Below are positions 26,103-51,763 of a stretch of 64,000 nucleotides of DNA, in pieces. Source of the stretch: Marisa cornuarietis (Eukaryota > Mollusca > Gastropoda > Architaenioglossa > Ampullariidae); contig SMMW01000555.1 in NCBI GenBank assembly GCA_004794655.1, forward strand, positions 9,073,001-9,137,000, written 5' to 3'. A program made the translations under genes and the position numbers. The first letter of the stretch is position 1. Each line of letters starts with the position of its first letter. Below the pieces are notes generated by a model. The model did not search any database. It had not been told where the DNA came from and worked only from the letters and a program-made list of their open reading frames with translations.

Positions 26103-27040
26103 TGCACAAAACACCCGGTGATTAATATGAGATTATCGATAACATCAAATTGCTGCGCCTAAGTCACTTGGTAAAAAAATCTCTTTGGATCAAAATTTTT
26201 GAGAAAATTTATTAGTTGTAAACATTATTGAGATAAGGACCAAGTAGGTCAACAGACTGCCTGACTGATATAAAGAATGTTAATCTACAAAAGACGATAC
26301 CCATACTTGACTTTACATAAACAATGTTCTCTTGAAATATTCCTAAGATGATCTGAAAGGAGATTTTTATTTTTGTCATAATTTTCTTTATATTTTACCA
26401 TTTAGCTCTTGTATCTAAATTTTTTTATGGGTAGTCTGTTTGCCGATGAATGCTCTTCAAAACAAAATTAGTATAAAAATTTTCAGTTATGGAAATTATA
26501 AAGGAAAAAGCAGCTCCCATATCAATATTAATTACCCTCCACGAAGTATCGTATTCAAAACCCAATCAAACTTATTCATACGGGCATACACTTCATACGG
26601 TCAACCAATACTAATCACTATACTCACTGAGGATATAATACTCTGATAAGAAAATGTAAAAAAAAAACAACCCACAAAAACACAAATACGCGTGGGAATT
26701 CCTCGCTTTCTCTTTCACTCCCTCTCTCCAATGTGAGGGCAAAAAATCACCAGACAAGATCACGCAAGCAGGAACAAAAAAAAAAGTCACAGTTATAGGC
26801 ACGGTCTTTGAAATCGTTTTCAGTTCAAAGTGTTTTCATGTGATCGATCGGTGGTACATGCGATAGCAGCTCATAATATTGGTGATTGTATAACACTAGC
26901 TGTAGCTTCGCATCGCCCACAGCTAGCCATATCACAGCACCGCGACATTCATTCTTTAAGAACGGGAATAAATTTTTTTCCCTAACAGGAGATTGCGAAT
27001 ACGGACTAGAATCATGAGAAACAAACTATGTAATTATGTT

Positions 27041-41786
<14,746 letters not shown>

Positions 41787-42487
41787 TTGCGGGAGGTGGA
41801 GCCGTCTGCACAACGTAGGGCTGATGGAAAAGGAAATTGCGGGGAATTTTTTTTTCTCAAAGAAATAATAATAATAATAACAACGCATTTTCTCGCTTAA
41901 CAGTAAGCGCTGGAACAATAGAATTGCAAGAAAAACATATACAATAGAACAAATAGCACAAAACACTGAAACAGAGAAAAGAGAGAAAAAGAGAAAGTAA
42001 ACTGACAGTAAAAAAAGAAAGTTTCAAAATGACATTTGTGTAAAGATATTTCTGTCGTTCCATCCAGAGATTCCAACATCCCATCATACGTCCACTCCCA
42101 CGCTCAGATCGTCATTGACCTGCTCCAGGCTGTCTCGCAACTTGGACAACACTGTTCTTTTATGTCGTTTTCCTCTTTCAGTAAACTTTATGAGTATCTA
42201 ATACAGGTGCTGGGCTGGCGGGCAGCTCTACGCTGAACACCGAGACACATGAGGGCAGTTGGCCAGTGTTACATGTAGAGTGGTGCCAAAGCTCGGGGAT
42301 CTTCACGGCACAAAGCGATCAATGAGGAAGCAGGCCATGCCTGGTCGTGTCTGGTATTGTATTTCTCTCCACTCCTTCTGTTCTTTTAAACTACCGGGTT
42401 CTGACGACAACTCAGTGACACGAAATCTTGTATATTGTTCCTTGATCCAGTTTTTTCACAAACAGCCCATAACGGAATATTTAGCTT

Positions 42488-42628
42488 GCACTCACTCACT
42501 CACTCACTCACTCACTCACTCACTCACTCACTCACTCACTCACTCACTCACTCACTCACTCACTCACTCACTCACTCACTCACTCACTCACTCACTCACT
42601 CACTCACTCACTCACTCACTCACTCACT
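42488..42628. repeat. (ACTC)n microsatellite, ~140 bp
   Basis: About 35 pure copies of ACTC. The long open frame across it (LTHSLTHS...) is an artefact of the repeat. Confidence 0.97.
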
Positions 42629-42639
42629 GTAGCCGTCAC

Positions 42640-44494
42640 GATTCACTAATCATTAATAAGCTTGGAGTTTTCTGTTGTCACCCAGTGACAAGTCCTAAGG
42701 ACACCAGCAGAAGAAAGCAGGAATTATCGTAAGGCAAAGGCTGGAAACGTCCTGCTCGCCGAAGCAATTGCAGATCCATAAGTAAATCTAGTAAATCTAG
42801 AAGCTTCTTTCATAGCAATATAAACTTATATTAGGCAAATAATAATAACGTAAATTTTGAGTCCAAGCCAAGGCAAGACCATTTCCACTTTGATGTCGGC
42901 TGTTGAAACACGTACCGCTATTCAACCATGTCGGCTCATACAGTGAAAAAGATCGTGTACCTTAAAGTTCAGGCATATAAGATTTCATATCTTTCGTGCA
43001 GTTCCAAAGGATGAGCCAAAGGTTTGGCTGGTAAAAACTAGTTTGGGATTATGGGTTTATTTATGCATATGTAAGCATGTCTGTGTTTAGCATGTGTAGA
43101 CACGCTGTAAATGACATGAACTCCTCCATCCGGAGAAAGTATATGTTTACTAGTCATGATTACTACAAACAGAAAATTGTGCATTATTAAAAATACATTT
43201 TGCGACTAGATACCCTTTCTCCTCGATAAACTTTTCAAAATTAAACGTTTATTTTACAGACTACAAACAGCTGTAGCGCTTTGTTTTTCCTAGTAGCAAT
43301 CCAGTTTTTGAGCAGTTAATTAGAATCTGTCTATAATTGATGAGGTAGCTCTTTAAGCCGTTCGCTATACAAATACTGTGGGATTACGCCTTACAGAGAT
43401 GCATCCCCTTCCCTCTGCCCCTCAAACTACTCACCTCTTCACCAGAAAACACGATGCACAGCGCTTACGTTCCAGCCGACAACGTTGCCGTCGAGGGCTT
43501 TGCGCGTTGATCGGCGCAATGACGTTGGACATCTCCAAAGCGACGCGTAAATATGACCTACGTGCTCCTTCCTGGTTCCCCCTCCCCATTTCCACCACCC
43601 CTCTTCTCCCCAAAATATAGTCCCGTTGTGCGTGGGGTCCAAAAGCTAAAATAACAACAAACCAAAAATAAAACTAACAAATTATGGAGGTGCTACTTTT
43701 TCTAAAGAAACAAAGGCTAATAATTACTGTGAAATGATTGATGACACTACAATCTGGCTACTCAACCACTTGAAAAAATATCTCCTTATCAAACTTTATG
43801 TAACAAATTACTACACTGAGCGGGAGTCACCTAGTGTTGAATGCAATGACTACCGCAGGTTCTTGTGGGAAAATGTACTTCCTGGCCTGCATTATTTTCT
43901 GAAAATAAGTTCTGAATCGATTTCACAGAAGTGGCCAAAGCAAATTAAAAAAAAATTGTTCTCACATGTATGAGATTATTTACAAAAGAAACACCGCTGA
44001 AGTATTGTTCTTAGTTACCAAATGAGTGAATCTTCGCATACATCACGCACATTTTGAATACACGCCTATAACAGTCTCAGTCTGTCACTCAAAACTGTCT
44101 AATAAGAGCTAAACTGAAATTGCTACAAATCACAATAATCAAAATCTAGCTACAAATTAATTTAACCATCGATTTTCTTGTTTTTGACACTTGGCTAAAT
44201 TGATACTTAAATGTTGTCTTTTATGTTGCCCTAAAGCTTACTTTGCCACTTGTGGAAGTAGCTTTTCTGTATTTATTTTTCTATTTTTGCGTTCTGTATT
44301 TAAGTGTGCACAAATATATGTGTAGATATGTATACTATTAATGCCTGAAGTCCCTGGATACATCTTTGATCACTTTGTATGTGCATGGGACTTGTGCAAT
44401 ATTTGCATAATTTACAACACATTGATAGACATTTTGTCCTTGCTTTTTAACTAATACATTCATACATTAAAAAATCCTTGTTTTTCTGATTTTT

Positions 44495-44535
<41 letters not shown>

Positions 44536-45740
44536 TTTTTTTCCTCATCTCTGAATCTGCTTTTCTGGGTATTGCAGTAAACAAATCTAAAATTATTAAG
44601 CTCACAACAAATGTAAAAATAAAAATAAAACTGGAACAAAACTAGAATTTCAAAACGTGTCTAAAACCATTTCATTAAGCAAACCAGCGTATTAATGTGT
44701 AGAAAAGTATCAAACTGCATACATGGACATACCCAAACCACAACAATAATTGCATGACAATATATACTCTTGCAGTGTGAACTACAAAGGTTACTAGAAG
44801 TAAATGTGCGAGAAGGGCATGGACGAGCTAAGGGACACAACCGCTAGCCAGACTGAAAGTTTTATGAAGGAAATCGGCCAAGCGAACGATGTTTGTAATA
44901 TAATATCATCTTTGGTTCAAGTCGATTGGCTTACGACAGCCATCGGGTGTGTGATTACTCGTCATTTTGGGTTTATCCACAACACACTACTTCCTTTTTT
45001 CTCGCTCAGCAAACACATCTCACAATGGTCCTGTGTGTGGTGCCTGAGTGGTCAACACGACCGTCATCAGGGCTGGCGCACACTTGGGCACCATCCTGTT
45101 TCTTATCTCCTAGGTGATCGTAAGCACAACCTACCTGTCCTCCTTCGTGCGCATGATCAGTGAAAGCGGAAGTATGCTCGCATGATGCCTCTCTGCAGGC
45201 CTTCTAAGGGACAGACATATGATTACGGGGCAGGGCTGGGGCAGGAGCGGAAGGGGGCTACACGTCAGATTTATTTATATCAAAATTAGAGAAGGGAGAC
45301 GAATATAGACATGAGAAGCCTTTACTTAAAAATGACGGAGGGGTCATTCACGAGAGGACTAAACTGAAGATAAAAAGGAGAGAAACTGTTTAAAATGATT
45401 TACACAGAGATTGATAGATCATGGCAAACGAGGGAACTCATGTAAGAAAAAAATAATTAGGCACGTTGGATTACACAATGAGATGTGAAGACAAATTAAA
45501 AGAAGTATATAAAGAACCAAATTTACTTTTCTGTTTTATTTCTATATATCGCTTTTTATCTTCAGTTTATGACAACAGGTGTGCACTTTGTTTGGATCTT
45601 CGATACTACAATTCTTCTAACTTCCCTGACTGTAAGCATTTGCTCTTCATCTGTAGCAATGGTGCGATATTTCCAGAGTTATGCACGATGTGATTTGCAT
45701 AAATTACAATTTTATTAGAACTTAATTCGAGTAATTTTTT
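42640..45740. other. intergenic DNA
   Basis: Upstream of gene 2. No convincing exon on either strand; short open frames at 43378-43620 and 44804-45163 show no recognised domain. A (TG)n run lies at about 44500-44532. Confidence 0.45.
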
Positions 45741-46374
45741 TCCCTTTGGCTGTCACCCCCGTGGGCCCGGCTTCTCGTGCCGGGGGTGAACATCTAGCCT
45801 CTCTGGCTGGGAGACTTAGCTGGCCCACCACTTTATCTTTCACCTTTCTTGTTTCTCCCTTTCATCTGTACTCTTTTTCTAACCAACCATCTCCCTATCC
45901 TACTACAGTTTTATCTTTCCTGTCTTTTGTCTACACCGGCCTTTCTCCTGCGTTCTTTTTTCCATCATACCTTTCTTTTCATGTTACTATTTTCTCTGTG
46001 GTCTTCTTTAGACCCCCTGCGTTTGTCGTGCAGGGCAACCCGTCTCGGGGGAGGATGGGATCCTGGAGGTTGAGAGGTCCCTGATGGGCTGCGGCCCATC
46101 ATACCAACACACCTCTTTGGCCCAGACTCATCCTAAATGGGAGGTTGGTGTGGCCCACCCCAATCAATCAGCTGGTCGTGCAGTGCACTAGCTTTGCTAG
46201 AAGGCTGCGGCTGGGGTCAATCTGGTCTTCGCACTTTGTAGGTCAGAGTATATTCCTTCTGTATCCCTGGTGCAACCCTGCTGGAAATGCCCTAAGTGGT
46301 ACGGCTCGTCGCATCCCCCTCTTGGACTCCGTGGTGGGTGGGGAGCAGAAGGAACGAATTACATAGTTCTTATT

Positions 46375-46679
46375 ATGGCACCAAATAAATCGACTCTAGG
46401 AAAACTCACAAGAGAAGACGAGTCTTAGGACAGTGAGAATGAGGTGCGTGACAGTGTGAAAGTGTCTGTGGAGGGGGCGTGGCCCCGTTTTCTTGTTGTT
46501 GAGGGCACAGAGCCGGCCCGGCCGCTTTCGTTTCTTTTCCCTTTCGCTATTGCAAATTTCTCTTCTATTAAACGTTTGCACTCTGGACAGTTCCTAGTCC
46601 AGTGTGCAAATCGAAAAGCATCTGAAGCCCTGCGCCGATGGGATGGAAAACAGTTTGTAGACCATCCTATTAAAGTAAC
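46375..46679 (+). pseudogene. jockey-like ORF1 (gag-like nucleic-acid binding protein), split
   Basis: Starts MAPNKSTLGKLTREDES, has a TAG at 46426-46428, then WPRFLVVEGTEPARPLSFL, IKRLHSGQFLVQCANRK and HPIKVT, a pattern common in molluscan jockey-like ORF1 proteins. The frame continues in sense after the insertion (AHKSLN at about 48063). It is inactivated by the stop and the insertion. Confidence 0.75.
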
Positions 46680-48057
46680 TGTCACGTACTCTTCGCGGAC
46701 ATGCGCACTCTTACGAACTAACAACACAAGATCGCTTTAGTTCAGGACGTCCCTTCCCGGACACATACTTATTTACAAAATGAACGACAAGAAATTTAAT
46801 TAAATACACAACAACTCTGCCCCTAGGCAGTCAGACAAATCAAGACTCAGAGGAAAAATACACTACAAGTAAAATAAAGGCAAAACACTTAACGAAGTTA
46901 CGTAACTAAGCCTTTCAAAATGTAAATAATTACTAGACCGCTCACAGGCAGGTCTTCTACGTTACACACTGCACAACAGGCAAATCTCTAGCAGTCTCTA
47001 CACTGCACACATTTAAATACACACTGGCAATAGACCGCATACAGGCAAGTCTTCAGAAGTTACTCTCAACTGTCTACACTTATATCCACTATCATTAACT
47101 GACTGCACGCAAGCAAGTCTTCAATGTACCAGACCGCACACAGACAAGTCTTCAGCAGTCTCAAAACTGCATATACCTTTAAATGTACTGAGGTTACTCA
47201 AGTCTCTAATTCAACTGTCCTATCTCAACACCTGGTAGACGAAGGTGGAGGATACCAACTAGAGTACGTAAACACCCTTTAACTGGCCTAATGCCAAAAG
47301 AAAGTCTTACTTTCTGTCTGTACGCCGCGTCTCATGGAAGTCCGGCGTTCCCCGATAGCTCACGGGTCTGCCCTGCGTTAGAGGTCCCCCGGGCGTAACA
47401 GTCGGTGCACAAGGACGTGGCTACCTTCGGCTTACTGCTCGAGTACACGGATACCGCGACGACCCTCCCCTCAGTCGGTGGGGTATCTTCGTTGTGCCTG
47501 GTGGTGGTGGAGCTCCGTTTCTCGACCCACGGAAACGCTGATAAGATTCGTATCGCCCTCTCGCCAGCTCCGGTTGTTCAGTCTCGCTATGGCAACCTTC
47601 CTTCAGCGTGGCGTTTGTTCTCCGCAATCAGTAGCAGAACGGCGTGGAATCTCTAGTATCAGCTCGGCTTCAGCAACAGTTGGTCAACTGGACCAGCATC
47701 AGCATCAGCATCAGCAATAGCAGTATCAGCAGCAGCAGCCCACTGGCCGCTCAGGGTCGGGAATATATACACACACCTCTGTCGTAAACAGACCAGGTGT
47801 GTGCACTGTATGACCTGTGCGTGAAGTTCGAATATTTCGCGGCTCACGCCTTTCCACGGAATTCATGCCACAGCAGTAGCTTTCTGACTGTGGTTGGGAT
47901 CAAAATACCCACAACTGTCACCCAGGACCGGGTGTGAGCACTGCCTATACGTGAAACCTGCTAAATTCGCGGTCCAAGCTTTCTAAGGGACACATTTGAC
48001 ACGTCAACAACATGTTATGTCCTACCCCCATCCTGCTCTACCCCCTTATCTGCTACA
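46680..48057 (+). mobile_element. solo LTR-like TG...CA element, compact copy
   Basis: The same family as 9759-12977: starts TGTCACGTAC, ends TGCTACA, and is flanked by GTAAC at 46675-46679 and 48058-48062. It is 1378 bp. The internal region has only a few degenerate units resembling the 35-bp minisatellite of the larger copy. There is no coding region. Confidence 0.82.
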
Positions 48058-48129
48058 GTAACCGCACACAAATCCCTCAACGATGTTGAATGTGTACACG
48101 GCATGTGTCGCCGATTAGTCAGTAAAACT

Positions 48130-48800
48130 GTTGTATAAAGTTGTAAATAAATTGCTTCGTTTGAAATGTCTTCGACTGCAAAGATTGGCACCGTACATGT
48201 AGAACCAGCAACGAGCCATTGATGAGGACAAAGGCGCACGGGGCTTACGCTTTGTCGCTCAATCTAATACGCTCACCATCTTCTACCGTAACAGTATTTA
48301 TCAAATGAAAATGTTCATATTTCTGTTAATGTATTTCGTTCAGGTTCTCTGGTACCTCAATCTTCTCATTCCTATTATACTAGATATATTGCTGTTTTGT
48401 TGTAATCGTACATGACACAAACGGCAAAGGCGATTATCGTGACAGGAGAACCATCCATTCAAGAGGAAATATTGAAATGAAGAAACAATTTTATCGATAA
48501 TAAAATGAACAAGATTTTTTCTCATGTATCCTTTAGATCACGCATTCAATCAAAATGTTGCTCATTTTGAGAACGAGATGTACACAAAAGGAGTGGTTCT
48601 CGGTTTGGCATTTCCAAGTCAACCGGATCGTCAACATTGAACAGAGGAATTCATACATCAACATTGAAGGATACGTTTGATTAAATATCACAGCTTTTGC
48701 TATCACTGTATTATATATTATAAATAAACACTAACAAACAAAACCAAAGAAAAAAAATTAAAGCAAACCAACATTAAAAAAAATAAATCAAGGATATGTC
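48130..48800. other. unclassified A/T-rich DNA
   Basis: Between the LINE remnant and the 3' flank of gene 1. No feature recognised. Confidence 0.4.
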
Positions 48801-49758
48801 TCATCTCCAAAACACCCGGTGATTAATATGAGATTATCGATAACATCAAATTGCTGCGCCTAAGTCACTTGGTAAAAAAATCTCTTTGGATAAAAATTTC
48901 TGAGAAAATTTATTAGTTGTAAAGATTATTGACATAAGGACCAAGTAGTTCAACAGATCGATGATGGGCTGACTGATATAGAGAATGTTAATCTACAAAA
49001 GGCGATAACCATACTTGCCTTTACACAAACAACGTTCTATTGAAATATTCCTAAGATGATCTGAAAGGAGATTTTTATTTTTAAGTCATAATTTTCTTTA
49101 TATTTTACCATTTAAAACTCTTGCATCTAAATTTTTTTATGGTTGGTATGTTTGCTGATGAATGTTCGTACCGTAATTATCTTCAAAACAAAATTAGTAT
49201 AAAAATTTTCAGTTATGGAAATTATAAAGGAAAAAGCAGCCCATATCAATATTAATTACCCTCCACGAAGTTTCGTATTCAATAACCAATCAAACTTATT
49301 CATACGGGCATACACTTCATACGGTCAGCCAATACTAATCACTATACTCACTGAGGATATAATACTCTGATAAGAAAAGGTAAAAAAAAACCCCACAAGA
49401 ACACAAATACACGTGGGAATTCCTCGCTTTCTCTTTCACTCCCTCTCTCCAATGTGAGGGCAAAAAATCACCAGACAAGATCACGCAAGCAGGAACAAAA
49501 AAAAAAAGTCACAGTTATAGGCACGGTTTTTGAAATCGTTTTCAGTTCAAAGTGTTTTCATGTGATCGATCGGTGGTACATGCGATAACAGCTCATAATA
49601 TTGGTGATTGTATAACACTGTAGCTTCGCATCGTCCACAGCTAGCCATATCACAGCACCGCGACATTCATTCTTTAAGAACGGGAATAAATTTTTTTCCC
49701 TAACAGGAGATTGCGAATACGGACTAGAATCATGAGAAACAAACTATGTAATTATGTT

Positions 49759-50232
49759 TTACTGGATTAGACAACAAGAACTGTTGTCCACTTGTGGGGC
49801 TTCTTTAGCGACTGGGGAATGTCGAGGTGGTGGTATCTTTTGCAGAGCTCTGTTCACTGGTCCAGGGTCACACGCCTCGTTCTGGATTCCCCCGTTAACC
49901 TGGACCTGATTATGCCGAGGGTTATGAGCCTGGTGGTGTGTTGATGGCTTTCCGACCGAAGTGTCTGCTGCCTGCCGGGCGTCACTCTTGGTGTGGAGTT
50001 GTCCTTTAGTAAGTGAGCTTGCGCTGGAGTCATGCGCGGGAACATGTTCCTGGATCTTGGCTACCAGCTCCTGGAACTTCGGTCCGGTCCACTTTTCCTG
50101 CAGGGTGGGGTCAGTGCAGTCGATGTAAAGAAGCTGCGTCAGGACCGGACCCATCGGACCAGGGGGTGGCCAGGGTGTTGTCTCCAGCAGCAGCGGCACG
50201 AGTGGCTTCTTCAAAGCGTCGGCCAGGCTCAC
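49759..50232 (-). CDS. gene 1 last exon: TIR2 second half and CaaX-like tail
   Basis: Reads [40 protein letters not shown] and [13 protein letters not shown], then about 75 residues of low-complexity Ser/Gln/His/Pro and the end [12 protein letters not shown] (TAA 49759-49761). CLIQ fits a C-terminal CaaX box, and the preceding cysteine could be palmitoylated; prenylation would tether the protein to membranes. Its 3' flank is shared with gene 2. Confidence 0.88.
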   Translation of the reverse strand: MSLADALKKPLVPLLLETTPWPPPGPMGPVLTQLLYIDCTDPTLQEKWTGPKFQELVAKIQEHVPAHDSSASSLTKGQLHTKSDARQAADTSVGKPSTHHQAHNPRHNQVQVNGGIQNEACDPGPVNRALQKIPPPRHSPVAKEAPQVDNSSCCLIQ

Positions 50233-51708
50233 CTGCACAGGTACGTTTGGCTTAGTCGTAGGTTATTTTGTTTTCTCGAACACCCTTTAACCCTTTTCTC
50301 CTGCATGCTTTGAATCAATGCAAAAAAGGCATTTTCTTGGTCCTAAAAATTCTGACACACCATTCTTGAAGTATCAGTAAATAATGTTGATACCATTGGC
50401 GTCGGTACTCTGCGCCCGTCAACATCCATTCCTGTATTTATCAAAGAACCCCTCCTTCAGTCTATCCTTTATGTGCCATAAGTCAGTTCTTTCTTTAATT
50501 TCCCTAAGCTCACCTCTCGGCGACAGTTTGCTGACAAAGCATTTTTCGGGGTGACGCACGAGACGACCACCCGACACCCGCGCACCCCTTTGTCAATCTT
50601 GTCATACAGCGAGTCTCCTCCACCCATCTGCATGATGTCCAGCCAGCACGTGAAGCCCTGTGATGTCAGAGCCTTGTACAGGCCCAACACTTGAGGCTGT
50701 CTCCCCCACTGGTAGGAGATGAACACCTCTGGTGAGACTGTGCCCTGTAAAGGGAAAGTTACAAGAGATTTCTCTTCCGTCGGAAATTCTTTTTATTTCT
50801 TTTTTTTTCTTTCTTTTTGCATGGGTAGCGACAACGAGTTCGGCAATTTTTGAGGAAGCAGGACAGATTTTACAAACGTGAAGAGTGAGGAGGCTTCAGC
50901 ATATTTTCCATTATCTATTAACTACAAAGTTCTTATCTTAATAATTTACTATTTTTAAAAATTCATTTTAAATGTTTCCCGGTCTTTCAATATTTTAACA
51001 GATTATTTTTAAAATGTCAATTCTTGAGCATGGTAACGAAGTAAGAGGGTATTCTGTACCTTAGTAGAGCCAGGATCAGTAACAACAGCATTTGCTCGAT
51101 CTTTTGCCTTCTGTCTGTTTTTGTCCACCTTTATCTCTTCCGTCTTCGGAAGCCACCAATTTTTATATTCTGTGATCAAAATACTAAAATTTTATTCCCT
51201 TGAAGGTTTTTCTTGATATTACAAGTATATATGATATATAGCCTACCGTACAATACGTTTAAGTCATCTCAATAGTTGGTGTAAAGCACAACATTTTGGA
51301 ATACAATTATTTACTTCCGTGCGAATAGTGGGAAGATATATTTTTGAACATCTGGAAATACTAACATATTTTTACACAAATCAACAACGAAAAGCTTATT
51401 TCACCTTACCATTAGCTTGCCCTGAGATCTGGATTCTCACCTGGCTGAACAGCAGCTTCGTCTGGCATCACAGCGTTCATAGAGAGCTGCATGAGAAGTT
51501 CTTGGAATTTGGACAGAGGCCAGTACCTGGAGTCCTTTGTCTCCTCGCCTGGTCTTTGAAAGAAACGAATGAAGAGATACTCACTGAAGATGGGGCCCAT
51601 AGAGCCTGGAGGCGGCCATGTTGTTTGCTCCATCAAGAGAGGGATGATGGGCTTGCCGAGGCTGACTGTTAGGTTCACCTAAGGTTTAAGATGAAACATT
51701 TAGGACTC

Positions 51709-51763
<55 letters not shown>

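Larger units (their letters stand above)
45747..48130 (+). mobile_element. 5' part of a jockey-like LINE, interrupted by a TG...CA element
   Basis: A G/C-rich 5' UTR (GTGGGCCCGGCTTCTCGTGC, later GGATGGGATCCTGGAGGTTG) is followed by ORF1 from ATG 46375. ORF1 is cut at 46679 by the LTR-like element and resumes at 48063. The element then fades within about 70 bp, so only the 5' end exists, the reverse of normal LINE truncation. The right boundary is approximate. Confidence 0.75.

Noticed and set aside
42259..42732. Plus-strand ORF rich in LTHS repeats
   Set aside because: Pure (ACTC)n microsatellite read as codons.
45849..46073. Plus ORFs in the C/T-rich stretch before the jockey-like ORF1
   Set aside because: This is the LINE 5' UTR; the frames show no ORF1 or RT similarity.
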